A stretch of DNA of 64,000 nucleotides from Anaerolineales bacterium (GTDB taxonomy: Bacteria > Chloroflexota > Anaerolineae > Anaerolineales > Villigracilaceae). Shown here piece by piece: positions 53,013-62,404 of the stretch (position 1 is its first letter; each line of letters opens with the position of its first letter). The notes under the pieces were generated by a model that saw only the letters and a list, made by a program, of their open reading frames with translations, made no database searches and was not told the DNA's origin. Both the position numbers and the translations under genes were made by a program. Where the stretch lies: assembly GCA_030583885.1 (NCBI GenBank), contig CP129480.1:2232001-2296000 (forward strand), read 5' to 3'.

Positions 53013-53865
53013 GCAATTGTATTTCAAGCAGGCGGTTGTGACCGGCGAGGTCCTGGTGCAATTGGATGCTCATGTCTTCGAATGAGTCATAGGCGAGGCT
53101 GAGAGCTTGCGTGCCTTGTGATGACTCGATCTCAAAAAGCATCATGCCGTTCGGCGCGAGCCAGTCGGGGGCGAGTTTGAACAGGCGGCGATACACGTCA
53201 AGTCCATCAACTCCGCCGTCGAGGGCAAGGGTTGGTTCGCGCCCGAAGATTGGAAGATCGTGCAGTGTTTGAGTTGGGATGTAGGGCAGGTTGGCGCAGA
53301 TCAGGTCGAAGTGACTGTCGGTGGGGAGCGGATCGATATGCTGAGGGAGCAGGTCACATTGCAGAAAATCAATCCTGTGATGGACATGGAATTTTTCCGC
53401 GTTGCGCTTGGCGACCTTCAGCGCCGCGTGGGAAATATCCGTAGCAAGGATGCGCACACCCGGGATGTGCATGGCGACGGCGATGGCGATCGCCCCGGAA
53501 CCTGTGCCAACATCCGCCACGGTTCTTCTTTCGGGGGAGTTGCCCAGCCATCTGACGGCTTTTTCCACCAGAATCTCAGTTTCGGGGCGTGGGATGAGTA
53601 CACCCGGCGTGATATCGAGATCGAGTCCGTAGAATTCCCAGTGACCAAGGATGTAGGGGAGCGGTTCACACGCTGTTAAACGGGCGAATGCTTTTTGAGC
53701 AGATTCAATTTGCGGCGGAGTCAGAGATGCGTCGCCATGAGTTACAACCCATGTGCGGGGTTTGTTCAGGATATGGGCAAGGATCAGCTGTGCATCGAGT
53801 TGTTGAAATTCACTTGCGTTTTGCGATGCATACGTTCCAACGAGTTCGTCGATGGTCATCGCCAT
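53002..53865 (-). CDS. prmC: Release factor glutamine methyltransferase
   Basis: This 287-residue protein has the HemK layout: a helical N-terminal domain (YASQNASEFQQLDAQLILAHIL) and a SAM domain with VADVGTGSGAIAIAVA and the catalytic loop ANLPYIPT, here NLPY for the usual NPPY. GVLIPRPETE is diagnostic for the family. It methylates the GGQ glutamine of release factors, including RF1 encoded nearby. ATG 53865 follows the permease stop by two bases, so it is coupled to the transporter genes. Confidence 0.95.
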   Translation of the reverse strand: MAMTIDELVGTYASQNASEFQQLDAQLILAHILNKPRTWVVTHGDASLTPPQIESAQKAFARLTACEPLPYILGHWEFYGLDLDITPGVLIPRPETEILVEKAVRWLGNSPERRTVADVGTGSGAIAIAVAMHIPGVRILATDISHAALKVAKRNAEKFHVHHRIDFLQCDLLPQHIDPLPTDSHFDLICANLPYIPTQTLHDLPIFGREPTLALDGGVDGLDVYRRLFKLAPDWLAPNGMMLFEIESSQGTQALSLAYDSFEDMSIQLHQDLAGHNRLLEIQLHEN

Positions 53866-53867
53866 GG

Positions 53868-54716
53868 TTAGGTTTCTTCGAAGAGCATGCGCTCCATGAG
53901 CGTGCGCTGGAAGATGATGAAGATGATGATGACCGGGATGGACATGATGATGGAAAGCGCCCCGAGGTCGCTCCAAGGCTGCGCGCCGGAGAATTGTCCG
54001 TTGACCAGCGCATAGATTGCCATGGAGAGTGTCACGTTGTCGGCTTTATCCACGAAGAGCCAGCCGATCGCGAATTCGGTGTAGCCCATCAGGAATGCGA
54101 TCAGCACGGTGACAGATATGGCTGGCAGGGAAATTGGCAGGCTGATGAGATAGAAGGTTTGAAAGTGACCCGCACCGTCGAGATAGGCAGCTTCCTCCAC
54201 CTCCTTGGGGACGGCTTGAAATGCGGCGCGCAGGTTCCAAATGCCGAAGGGCATGGCGAAGGCGGCGTAGACGATGATCAGGCCGACCAATGTTGCGCGG
54301 ATCCCAAGCAGGCTTAGGATGATGTAAAGAGGCGTTGCAAAAGCGATGGGCGGAAGGATGGCGGCCAGCAGCAGAGTGAATTGACCAGGTTCCTGGCCGG
54401 GGAATCGGAAACGCGCAAAAGCGTAGGCGAGGCTTGCCCCCAAAATAAGGGCGAGTGCCGCCGCTGCAAGCGAGACGATCAGGCTGTTCCTAAGCAGGAC
54501 CTCGAATTCAACGGATTGATAGGGCCGATCCAGCACTTTGAGGAAGGGGGCGAATGAGAATTCCTTTGGCAGAAAACTGAATTCCGTCGGTCTGCCGCGC
54601 AGTGACCCGTCAAATGCGAGGCGTACAGCTCCCCAGATCGGAATCAGGATGAAGGATGCGATAAGGATAAATATCCCCTGGGTGACGATCTGCCTGAGCA
54701 ATGGGATTTTACGCAT
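53868..54716 (-). CDS. ABC sugar transporter permease, MalG-like
   Basis: This 282-residue protein has six hydrophobic segments and the EAA loop EEAAYLDGAGHFQTFYLISLPISLPA near residue 180, which contacts the ATPase. Its companion permease lies immediately upstream, overlapping by eight bases. The family imports sugars or oligosaccharides with a binding protein and an MsmX-type ATPase; neither is encoded here. It is located between prfA and prmC, an unusual place. Confidence 0.9.
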   Translation of the reverse strand: MRKIPLLRQIVTQGIFILIASFILIPIWGAVRLAFDGSLRGRPTEFSFLPKEFSFAPFLKVLDRPYQSVEFEVLLRNSLIVSLAAAALALILGASLAYAFARFRFPGQEPGQFTLLLAAILPPIAFATPLYIILSLLGIRATLVGLIIVYAAFAMPFGIWNLRAAFQAVPKEVEEAAYLDGAGHFQTFYLISLPISLPAISVTVLIAFLMGYTEFAIGWLFVDKADNVTLSMAIYALVNGQFSGAQPWSDLGALSIIMSIPVIIIFIIFQRTLMERMLFEET

Positions 54717-56823
54717 GTTTCATCTCCTCCCTCGATCTGGTTTCGCGGTTGAATAACACCACAAACCCAGCCAGAATGATGACGGTTATGATGTTGATGA
54801 TGGCGGATGCGGAGAATTGTCCGGTGATGCTGAAAAAGCCGGAGGGGTTGAACAGGTTATAGGAAAAGGTGGCCAGTGTGCTTTGCTGGAACAGGAATGC
54901 CTGAAACAGGTAAAACTGATTGAAGGCAAAGATGGCGCGGATGATGATGGCTGGCAGGAGCAGAGGTGTGAGGAGCGGCAGGGTGATGTGCCTGAACGTT
55001 TGCCAGATGTTCGCGCCGTCGAGGGCAGCGGCTTCGAATACATCCTTGGGAATGATTTTCAATCCTGCACTGGAAGCGAGCATGATTAACGGAAAACCAT
55101 ACCATAATGCCGGGAGCATTAATACGAGGAACCATAGGCTCGGCGTGGTATGCCAGCCGATCAAAAAATTGAGCGGGAAGCTCTCGCCATATTTTTGCGC
55201 GGCCAGGTAGAGGAATCCAATTTCAGGAACGAAGATGTTCAGCCAGAGCAACGCGCCGATCATCTCCGGGATCGCCCAGGGCAGGATAAAAACCACCTGC
55301 CAGATTTTTCCGAAACGGACTCCTTTTTGGTGGAGCAGGAGTGCGAGCCCCAGGCCGAGCAGGGTTTGCAGAATGATGGAAATACCTGCCCAGAGAATAT
55401 TGAAGATGAGGATCCCGTTGCTGGTTATAAAATGCAGCATGAGGGAGTAATTGGAGAAACCTGTATACTGAACCTGATTTGAGCGGAATGGGAATTCAAC
55501 GTCAGCAGGGGCGACCTGCCCGGTGATGCCTCCAATAAATTCGCGCCAGATGCCACCCTGAAACCCGTCACGAATGGATGCGCTGTTAAAGTCTGTCAGT
55601 GAGACGACAATTTGAAAGATGAAAGGAAACAGGGTTAGCAGGGCGAAGGCGAACAGTCCCGGCACGAGCCAGGGAATTGCCTGGCGGGTCTCCTGCGGTT
55701 TGTAAATGATTTTCTCGCGCGTTTTTCGATCTTTCCACCATTCGATAATGTTTTGCCATAATTGTGAGATACCTTCACTGGCGGAAAGGGAGAGAGGAAC
55801 GGTCAGTACGAGGATGTATTGAGGCCATTTTGTTGGCCAGAGGAGCAGGAAGAAAATGGCAATGCCAAGCCAGAGTGCGTATACTCTTTCCTTTTTCCAC
55901 AAACGAGCGACGCCAAAACAGGCAAAAATCGCGATAAAAAGATCGGTGGCGATCACAAATACATCCGGATGCCAGAGCGCAGGGGACATCGTGATCCAGA
56001 CGAAAGGCTGCCAGATCGGGAAATTCGCGCTTTGAACTTCGCTGGCACCGCTGGAATAGGCGGCATGATAGAAGACCGATTCTTTCAACCTTCCAATTGG
56101 ATCTGGCCAGAGAAATGGGTCTGCCGCAAAAAAGATAACGACTGCAACTATTCCCCAGAGCAGGGCGTGTTGATAAAACCGTGCGAGATTTTGTTTTTCT
56201 TCCAGAAACCAATCAATGAGAATGGCGATTGCGACGAGACAGTAGATATATTTGGAAGCCGCGGTCAGACCAAGAAACAGGGTGGAGAGGATGAGCCAGC
56301 CAATTTTTTGTTTCTTTTTGAATTGCAGGTAAGCAAGCACCATGGCCAGGCTGGTCAGCGCGGGTAATGCCTCCAGCATGATCTGCGAGACATATTTGAT
56401 GGTAAAGGTATGTGTCGCAAGCAATAACCCTGCCAGTGGATTGACCAGTGCCAGCAGGAACACGGTAATTACCCCAAAGACGGCATTGATGGTTCGCGCT
56501 GGTGTTACGAGTTCGAGCGGCAGGGATGTGTTTGGTCCCTCTGTTGTGGATGCATCGGGAGTCAAATCCCTTTCAGGTGCGGAGAGCAAACTGAGTCCCA
56601 TGGCGATCTTTGCCAGCTGAGGATGCTCGGGACGGTAGTTCGTTTCCAGAAAACCGGACCAGTCCGAAGCGCGGATAAGATGCGCGTATTCCTGCCCCGC
56701 ACGCAGGTAATCATCTTCGTCGAAGTCAATGGGGAGCATGTTCACGGCGCGCAGACGTAATGTCCACGCGAGGGCAGCAACGAGAATAACTGCGAGAACA
56801 CGAAAGATGATTTTTTTATTCAT
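54709..56823 (-). CDS. Fusion of a GT-C-like glycosyltransferase domain with a MalF-like ABC permease
   Basis: This 704-residue membrane protein has two unlike halves. Residues 1-370 look like GT39/GT83 (PMT/ArnT-like) enzymes: an N-terminal helix, an acidic first-loop motif PIDFDEDDYLRAGQEYA at 31-47, then about nine membrane helices with YRPEHPQLAK and FAADPFLWPDP. Residues 375-704 are a MalF-type permease (PGLFAFALLTLFPFIFQIVVS, FILPWAIPEM, EAA loop EAAALDGANIWQTFRHITLP near 593). A soluble linker, EWWKDRKTREKIIYKPQE, joins them. No frame break is seen. I know no described protein of this layout. Its stop overlaps the MalG-like gene. Confidence 0.85.
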   Translation of the reverse strand: MNKKIIFRVLAVILVAALAWTLRLRAVNMLPIDFDEDDYLRAGQEYAHLIRASDWSGFLETNYRPEHPQLAKIAMGLSLLSAPERDLTPDASTTEGPNTSLPLELVTPARTINAVFGVITVFLLALVNPLAGLLLATHTFTIKYVSQIMLEALPALTSLAMVLAYLQFKKKQKIGWLILSTLFLGLTAASKYIYCLVAIAILIDWFLEEKQNLARFYQHALLWGIVAVVIFFAADPFLWPDPIGRLKESVFYHAAYSSGASEVQSANFPIWQPFVWITMSPALWHPDVFVIATDLFIAIFACFGVARLWKKERVYALWLGIAIFFLLLWPTKWPQYILVLTVPLSLSASEGISQLWQNIIEWWKDRKTREKIIYKPQETRQAIPWLVPGLFAFALLTLFPFIFQIVVSLTDFNSASIRDGFQGGIWREFIGGITGQVAPADVEFPFRSNQVQYTGFSNYSLMLHFITSNGILIFNILWAGISIILQTLLGLGLALLLHQKGVRFGKIWQVVFILPWAIPEMIGALLWLNIFVPEIGFLYLAAQKYGESFPLNFLIGWHTTPSLWFLVLMLPALWYGFPLIMLASSAGLKIIPKDVFEAAALDGANIWQTFRHITLPLLTPLLLPAIIIRAIFAFNQFYLFQAFLFQQSTLATFSYNLFNPSGFFSITGQFSASAIINIITVIILAGFVVLFNRETRSREEMKHA

Positions 56824-56833
56824 TACTCATAAA

Positions 56834-56851
56834 AGGCGCGTTGCCGCGCCT
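56834..56851 (-). terminator. Intrinsic terminator between prfA and the fusion gene
   Basis: On the minus strand AGGCGCG and CGCGCCT flank GCAA, followed by TTTAT, nine bases after the prfA stop. It would uncouple prfA transcription from the permease genes, whose ATG is 11 bases further on. Confidence 0.7.
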
Positions 56852-56860
56852 CTCCCTAAA

Positions 56861-57937
56861 TTACTCGTCGTCATCTACACCAGAGGCAGCGAGTTTGCCG
56901 GCCTCGTCCCGGGTCGATAGTTCATCAATGAATTGGTCAATGTCTCCATCCATCACGGCGGGCAGGTTGTAGCTTGAATATCCCACGCGGTGGTCGGTGA
57001 CGCGATTCTGTGGATAATTATACGTGCGGATTTTCTCCGAGCGGTCACCGGAGCCGACCTGTGAGCGGCGGTTGGCTTCCTCCTCCGCGTGTCGTTTTGC
57101 CTCTTCCATTTCATACAGGCGCGCACGCAAAATGCTCAAGGCACGCAGTTTATTTTGCAACTGCGAGCGTTCATCCTGACAGGTGATGACAATGCCCGAC
57201 GGCTTATGCGTCAAACGCACTGCCGTCGAATTCTTTTGCACGTTCTGCCCGCCTGCACCGGAGGAACGGAAAACTTCAAATTCGATGTCACTTTCGGGGA
57301 TGTCCACTTCGACTTCGTCCACTTCCGCCATCACCGCGACAGTGGCGGTGGAGGTGTGGATGCGCCCCTGGGCTTCGGTGGCCGGCACGCGCTGCACACG
57401 ATGCACGCCCGATTCATACTTCAATTTCGAATACGCGCCATTCCCCTTGACCTCAAAGATGACCTCTTTGTAGCCGCCCACACCGATCACGCTCTCAGAC
57501 AGGATGCCGGGTTTCCATTTTTTTTCTTCGGCATAGCGTGTGTACATGCGGAATAGATCCGCGGCGAAGATGGCGGCTTCATCACCGCCGGCGCCTGCGC
57601 GGATTTCCACGATGACATTCCTGTCGTCACGCGGATCCTTGGGGATGAGCAGACTCTTGATCTGCTTTTCGAGGACTTCGATCTTCGGGGTCAGGTCATC
57701 CACATCCGCCTTGGCCAGGGCGATCAATTCCGCATCACTCTCGGACACGATCATCGCCCTGGCCTCCTCGATGCTTTTCATTGCCTGACGGTATTCCCGC
57801 GCCTTGTTGACAATGGGCTCCAGGTCCACACGCTCCTTGTTGATCTCGGCGGCGCGCTGATAGTTATTCCCCACTTCCAGGAACTCGTTGCCAAGCTGTT
57901 CGTATTTTTCTTCAATTGCCTTTAATTTGTCGAGCAT
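56861..57937 (-). CDS. prfA: Peptide chain release factor 1
   Basis: This 358-residue protein has the RF1 stop-codon reader PAT in [14 protein letters not shown], and the catalytic loop [20 protein letters not shown] with GGQ. The common form after GGQ is HVNTTDSAVR, so this copy is divergent there. [21 protein letters not shown] is also present. It recognises UAA and UAG; UGA reading needs RF2. ATG 57937 has GAGGAAA upstream. prfA-prmC are usually adjacent; here two transport genes and a terminator lie between. Confidence 0.96.
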   Translation of the reverse strand: MLDKLKAIEEKYEQLGNEFLEVGNNYQRAAEINKERVDLEPIVNKAREYRQAMKSIEEARAMIVSESDAELIALAKADVDDLTPKIEVLEKQIKSLLIPKDPRDDRNVIVEIRAGAGGDEAAIFAADLFRMYTRYAEEKKWKPGILSESVIGVGGYKEVIFEVKGNGAYSKLKYESGVHRVQRVPATEAQGRIHTSTATVAVMAEVDEVEVDIPESDIEFEVFRSSGAGGQNVQKNSTAVRLTHKPSGIVITCQDERSQLQNKLRALSILRARLYEMEEAKRHAEEEANRRSQVGSGDRSEKIRTYNYPQNRVTDHRVGYSSYNLPAVMDGDIDQFIDELSTRDEAGKLAASGVDDDE

Positions 57938-57950
57938 AGGGTTTCCTCGT

Positions 57951-58027
57951 GTCGTTGCGAGACGGGCTTCGGGCCGACCAGGCAATCTTCCCGGTTTTAG
58001 GTTTTGCTGCGCGTTGCTCGTAATGAC
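57951..58027. repeat. Palindromic intergenic repeat, copy C
   Basis: Begins GTCGTTGCGAG and ends GCTCGTAATGAC. Internal GGCAATCTTCCCGG matches copies A and B. It lies in the prfA upstream region, between prfA and the small membrane protein gene, and may carry or disturb the prfA promoter. Confidence 0.6.
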
Positions 58028-58092
58028 ATGTTCACGTAATAAAGCGCGGCTGAGAAAGCCGCGCGGACAGGATTATACCATTCGGACCGGCG

Positions 58093-58242
58093 CTAGTAAC
58101 TTGTTGTTGCCGAAAGCACCATGGAAAGGATGATCAACACGGCGAACATGATAAAAAGAATTTGAGCCGCCCTGTTCTGGCCTGTTGGGTTCGTATCCAC
58201 GGATTTAGTCTGTTTTTTGTTCTTTGTATTTTTTCCAGCCAT
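58093..58242 (-). CDS. 49-residue single-helix membrane protein
   Basis: A minus-strand frame from ATG 58242 to TAG 58093-58095 encodes 49 residues: a Lys/Asn/Thr-rich soluble start (AGKNTKNKKQTKSVDTNPTG) and one long hydrophobic helix (AAQILFIMFAVLIILSMVLS) ending ATTSY. A GTGAGTGAACG leader gives only a weak ribosome site. It lies eight bases downstream of the response regulator gene on the same strand. Orientation by the positive-inside rule places the N-terminus in the cytoplasm. Function unknown. Confidence 0.6.
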   Translation of the reverse strand: MAGKNTKNKKQTKSVDTNPTGQNRAAQILFIMFAVLIILSMVLSATTSY

Positions 58243-58249
58243 CGTTCAC

Positions 58250-58630
58250 TCACTTCTTCATGCGTTTGTAAAATGCCTGCGACATCGCCTTTTCCAGCTC
58301 ATCGAGCGTAACAGGCTTCATCACATACCCGTCCGCACCCATTTGCATGGCTTTTTCCACCATCACATCCGCCGCCTCGGAGGAAAGCATGATGACAGGC
58401 AGGTCTTTCCATTCATTTCGACGGCGCAGGAATTCCAGCATATCCAGACCGGACACCTCGGGCATGTTGATATCCAGCACCAGGAGGTCGGGTCTCCCGC
58501 CGGCCAGCAACGCCTGCGCGGCAGGGCGCGGGTTGTTGAAAATTTTTGTATGACACTCCAGCAGCTGAAGCATCAAACTGATCGCCCTGCCCATTTCGTC
58601 GTCGTCGTCAACGATCCAAACTTCCTTCAT
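58250..58630 (-). CDS. Single-domain response regulator
   Basis: This 126-residue receiver has VDDDDEMG (acidic pocket), DLLVLDINMPEVSG (phospho-Asp), VIMLSSEA and GYVMKPVTLDELEKAM with the conserved Lys. No output domain. ATG 58630 overlaps the uvrC stop by ATGA, so it is co-transcribed with uvrC; no kinase is next to it. The role is unknown, possibly CheY- or Spo0F-like. Confidence 0.93.
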   Translation of the reverse strand: MKEVWIVDDDDEMGRAISLMLQLLECHTKIFNNPRPAAQALLAGGRPDLLVLDINMPEVSGLDMLEFLRRRNEWKDLPVIMLSSEAADVMVEKAMQMGADGYVMKPVTLDELEKAMSQAFYKRMKK

Positions 58631-60498
58631 TCGAGGTATACCTTAATGCTTTCCGCCGCAGATGCGTTCATGCCCTTCACTGCGGCTAACTCTGCCAGGG
58701 TCGCTACCCTAATCTTATCCATAGAACCGAAATGTTTCAAGAGGGCTTTTCTTCTCGTGGGACCAATGCCGGGGATGGAATCCAGCTGGGAGGCAAGGCC
58801 CAGCTTCGAGCGTTTTTTTCGGTGGGCTGTGATCCCATAGCGATGCGCCTCGTCGCGAATGCGCTGCACAAGGTACAATCCCTGCGAATGACGGGGGAGG
58901 ACCAGGGGTTCGCGCTTATGAGGGAAGAAAACTTCCTCCTCCTGTTTTGCCAGTCCCACCACCGGCACTTTGCCAAACAGGTCAAATTGCTCCAGGACTG
59001 TGACCACACGGCCCAGCTGACCCTTGCCGCCGTCAATGATGATCAGATCAGGCAGGAAGGAAAAGGACGCATCCGGCCTGGACCCGGGCTTGGATTCGGT
59101 TTCCTGCGAACCTTTCCAGCGCCGGAAGCGGCGCGTGAGCATTTCCTCCATCGAAGCGAAGTCATCGGGCGCACCGATGCTCGTGCTTTCGATATTGAAT
59201 TTGCGATACAGCCTCTTGGCCGGCACACCCTGCTCAAAGACCACCATTGCACCGACAGTTGCCACACCCTGCGTGTGACTGACATCATAACATTCGATGC
59301 GGTTCGGCGGCGCAGACAGATTCAAAGCAGATTGTAATTCACCGAGCGCCTGTTCCTGCTTGTGCGCATCCGCCTGCCATTGGGCGCGCAAGGCTTGCAG
59401 GGTTTCAGACGCATTTTCGGCCGCCATTTGTACCAATTCATGCGGCTGACCCTCCCGCGGCACAACTAATTCTACTTTATTGCCGCCTCGTTTGGAGCGC
59501 AGCCATTGCGAGATGATAATCCTTTCCTCGATCTCCTGCGGCAGCATCACCTGCTCAGGAATGTTCGCCGCTTCGGTGTAAAACTGCTTGACAAATTCCG
59601 CCATCACCTCGGTATCGGCGGTATCCTCCGTGCCTTCGAGGATGAAATACTCGCGCCCGATCAATTTTCCGCCACGGATGAAGAAAATCTGCACGCAGGC
59701 TTCTCCGTCCGTGCGTGCCATGGCAAGCACATCCGAATCCTGATAGTCGGTCGCAAAGACAATCTTCTGCCGCTCGATGATGGACTGGATGGCTTTCAAC
59801 TGGTCACGCAAGGCGGCGGCTTTTTCAAAGCGCACCTCGTCCGATGCTTTTTGCATCTCGTTTTGCAGTCGTTGGACGATGCCTTCGCTGTGTCCGCTCA
59901 GGAAATCCATCAGGTCGGAGATCACCCGGCGGTAACCTTCCTGTGAGATGGCCCCGATGCAAGGCGCAGTGCACAATTTGATGTCGTGGTACAGGCACGC
60001 ACGCGGATCGTTGCCTGTAATTTCGCGGTCACAGGTCAGATATGGAAAAATCTTCCGCAGGACTTCAAGCGTTTGATACACCGCCCACGCCGAGGTGTAC
60101 GGACCGAAATAGCGCGCCCCATCCTCCGCCATTTGGCGGGTGACGGTCACTTTGGGGAATGGCTCATTCCAGTGGATTTTGATGTACGGGTACCGCTTAT
60201 CATCCTTCAGGCGGATGTTGTATTTCGGGCGGTGCTTCTTGATCAGGTTCATCTCAAGGATGAGCGCCTCGAGCTCCGACCCGACGATGATCCACTCGAT
60301 ATCCTCGATCTCACGCACGAGGCGCCGGGTTTTTCCATCGTGACTTAAATCAGCATGAAAATAGGACCGCACGCGGTTCTTGAGGTTGATGGCTTTGCCA
60401 ATGTAAATGATCGTACCCTCGGCATTGCGGTAGATATAACAACCCGGTTTGGCGGGCAGTGTGGCAAGAATGCCTTGAATTTTCTCCGATATTTCCAT
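58627..60498 (-). CDS. uvrC: Excinuclease ABC subunit C
   Basis: This 623-residue protein has the GIY-YIG nuclease (GCYIYRNAEGTIIYIGKA, residues 19-36), a Cys cluster (LTCDREITGNDPRAC, then CTAPC) that in E. coli UvrC binds an iron-sulphur cluster, a UVR helix pair near 200-235, the RNase-H-like nuclease with IECYDVSHTQG and LIIIDGGKGQLG, and C-terminal helix-hairpin-helix motifs (DSIPGIGPTRRKALLKHFGS). It makes both incisions in nucleotide excision repair. ATG 60498 chosen over a TTG nine bases upstream. Confidence 0.96.
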   Translation of the reverse strand: MEISEKIQGILATLPAKPGCYIYRNAEGTIIYIGKAINLKNRVRSYFHADLSHDGKTRRLVREIEDIEWIIVGSELEALILEMNLIKKHRPKYNIRLKDDKRYPYIKIHWNEPFPKVTVTRQMAEDGARYFGPYTSAWAVYQTLEVLRKIFPYLTCDREITGNDPRACLYHDIKLCTAPCIGAISQEGYRRVISDLMDFLSGHSEGIVQRLQNEMQKASDEVRFEKAAALRDQLKAIQSIIERQKIVFATDYQDSDVLAMARTDGEACVQIFFIRGGKLIGREYFILEGTEDTADTEVMAEFVKQFYTEAANIPEQVMLPQEIEERIIISQWLRSKRGGNKVELVVPREGQPHELVQMAAENASETLQALRAQWQADAHKQEQALGELQSALNLSAPPNRIECYDVSHTQGVATVGAMVVFEQGVPAKRLYRKFNIESTSIGAPDDFASMEEMLTRRFRRWKGSQETESKPGSRPDASFSFLPDLIIIDGGKGQLGRVVTVLEQFDLFGKVPVVGLAKQEEEVFFPHKREPLVLPRHSQGLYLVQRIRDEAHRYGITAHRKKRSKLGLASQLDSIPGIGPTRRKALLKHFGSMDKIRVATLAELAAVKGMNASAAESIKVYLE

Positions 60499-60528
60499 TG
60501 GCGGCAATTCTACCGCTTGTTGCGAAAA

Positions 60529-61587
60529 TTATGAAATTTGTTCCGGCAATTCAATCGTAAAGGTCGTTCGCCTGCCGACCTCGCTCTGCACGGAGATCTC
60601 CCCGTCATGCGCCTGGATTAGTTGTTTTGTGATTGCCAATCCCAGCCCGCTGTGTAGGCGGTCACTGCGCGACCTGTCGCCGCGCCAGAAACGGTCGAAG
60701 ATGAAGGGCAGATCTTCGGATGCGATCCCCGCACCCGTATCTTTGACCATGATCCGCACGCTTCTTTCCTCGTTCGAACCTGATTCCGTTTCGAGGAAAA
60801 TTGTCCCGCCTCGAGGCGTGTGGCGCAGGGCGTTTGAGATCAAATTGGACAGCACTTGATTGAGCCTGTCGTAATCGGCAGTGACTTGTTGATTTGTGTC
60901 GGCGAGGTGCGTTTGCAGGTCAATGCCGAGGGAGGCGGCTTGGGAGGCAAAGCTCGAAGTGAGATCCTGGATCAGGTCGGCAAGCAGGAAGCGGGTGGGG
61001 TGAAGCGGAAGTTGTCCCGTTTCGGCGAGGGACAGGGTTTGCAGGTCGTTCACGAGGCGGGTGAGCAGGCGGGTCTCGTCCAACGTGTCCTTGATGTGTT
61101 CGGTGGTTGGCTGATAGACACCGTCGATGACGCCCTCGAGGTTTCCTTGAATGATGTGGAGCGGCGTGCGCAGTTCGTGGGCGATGTCGGCGGTGAGGTT
61201 GCGGCGCTGCTGGTCGGCGCGCTCGAGTTCGCCGACCATTTTGTTGAAGCGCTTGAACAGGTCGCTGAACATGTCGTCTTTGTTTTCCTTCACGCGCACC
61301 GACAGGTCGCCCTCCTCGATGGCGTTGATGGCATCGAAGAGATTTTCCATCGGCTTGCCGAAGCGGAGGTAGAGGTTGAAGACAACGAGGATGATGAGCG
61401 CAATCACAACCACAGGCGCGCCGCAGGCGAGAAGCCAGATGTTGCGGACCCCTGTGTATTCCGAAAAGAGGAAGTAGAGCAGCGCCGCCGCGCCGCCAAC
61501 GAAAAGCAGGGCGGAAATGATGAAGAACAGCGCGAACGCCAACATGCGGCCAATGCGTCGTTTTTTGGGAGTAGGGGAGGCTGACAT
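60529..61587 (-). CDS. BaeS-like membrane sensor histidine kinase
   Basis: This 352-residue kinase has two membrane helices (about 14-40 and 52-75) with almost no extracytoplasmic loop, HAMP (LRFGKPMENLFDAINAIEEGD), HisKA with NLTADIAHELRTPLHIIQGNLEG, and HATPase with NLISNALRHTPRGG, DTGAGI and SGLGLAITKQL. The short loop suggests it senses within the membrane or via a partner. ATG 61587 chosen to avoid overlap with the regulator gene, which ends 22 bases upstream. Confidence 0.93.
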   Translation of the reverse strand: MSASPTPKKRRIGRMLAFALFFIISALLFVGGAAALLYFLFSEYTGVRNIWLLACGAPVVVIALIILVVFNLYLRFGKPMENLFDAINAIEEGDLSVRVKENKDDMFSDLFKRFNKMVGELERADQQRRNLTADIAHELRTPLHIIQGNLEGVIDGVYQPTTEHIKDTLDETRLLTRLVNDLQTLSLAETGQLPLHPTRFLLADLIQDLTSSFASQAASLGIDLQTHLADTNQQVTADYDRLNQVLSNLISNALRHTPRGGTIFLETESGSNEERSVRIMVKDTGAGIASEDLPFIFDRFWRGDRSRSDRLHSGLGLAITKQLIQAHDGEISVQSEVGRRTTFTIELPEQIS

Positions 61588-61609
61588 GGGAAAGGATAAG
61601 CGATGAAGG

Positions 61610-62293
61610 TCAGGAGTTCGGTTCAATAAAGCGATAGCCAATACCGTAGACGGTTTCGATCACGGATTGGCCGGATGCGGCTTCTAGTTTCTTGCGCAGG
61701 TTCTTGATGTGCGAGTCCACACTGCGGTCAAAACTGGAGGCAGCGCCATGCAGGGTTTCGAGCAGTTGTTCGCGCGTGAAGGTTTGACCTGCACGGCTGG
61801 CGAGGAGGTGGAGCAGTTTGAATTCGTTGGGTGTGAGTTTGATTGGGTTATCGTTGAACATGACTGAATATTTTTCCGAGTCAATTTCAAGCCCACCGAC
61901 GCGAACAATCCCCGGCGCTTTGACTTCCCCACGCGTGCGGCGGAGGAGCGCGCGCGCCCGTGCCACCAAGGCACGGACAGAGAAAGGCTTGGTGATGTAA
62001 TCGTCCGCGCCGATTTCCAGACCCGTGACCTGGTCAATTTCCTCGGAGAGCGCGGTGAGCATGATGATGGGTACATCGCTTTCGCGGCGCAGGATGCGGC
62101 AGACCTCGCGCCCATCAATGACGGGGAGCATCAGGTCGAGGATGACGAGGTCGGGTCTTTCGCGGCGGGCAAGCGTCAGCGCAGATTGACCGTCTGCGGC
62201 GGTGAGGACGCGGAACCCGTTCTTCTCCAGATAGTCTCGGGCGAGGCGGGCGACCTTGGGTTCGTCGTCCACGACGAGGATGAGGGAGGACAT
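61610..62293 (-). CDS. OmpR/PhoB-family response regulator
   Basis: This 227-residue protein has a receiver (LILVVDDEPK, LVILDLMLPVIDG, IIMLTALSEE, YITKPF) and a winged-helix DNA-binding domain (LTPNEFKLLHLLASRAGQTFTREQLLE, FDRSVDSHIKNLRKKL, VYGIGYRF). ATG 62293 begins at the family start MSSLILVVDDE; the frame extends upstream without homology. It precedes its kinase on the same transcript. Target promoters are not identifiable. Confidence 0.95.
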   Translation of the reverse strand: MSSLILVVDDEPKVARLARDYLEKNGFRVLTAADGQSALTLARRERPDLVILDLMLPVIDGREVCRILRRESDVPIIMLTALSEEIDQVTGLEIGADDYITKPFSVRALVARARALLRRTRGEVKAPGIVRVGGLEIDSEKYSVMFNDNPIKLTPNEFKLLHLLASRAGQTFTREQLLETLHGAASSFDRSVDSHIKNLRKKLEAASGQSVIETVYGIGYRFIEPNS

Positions 62294-62404
62294 GGGGTGA
62301 GTATAAAGGATGAAGGTGGAATTATGAAGAAAAGAAGGGAGCAAAAACGTGGCTGATGTGTAAATAGAATGATACTTGTCTCTCCCGAAGGACATCGGGA
62401 CGAT

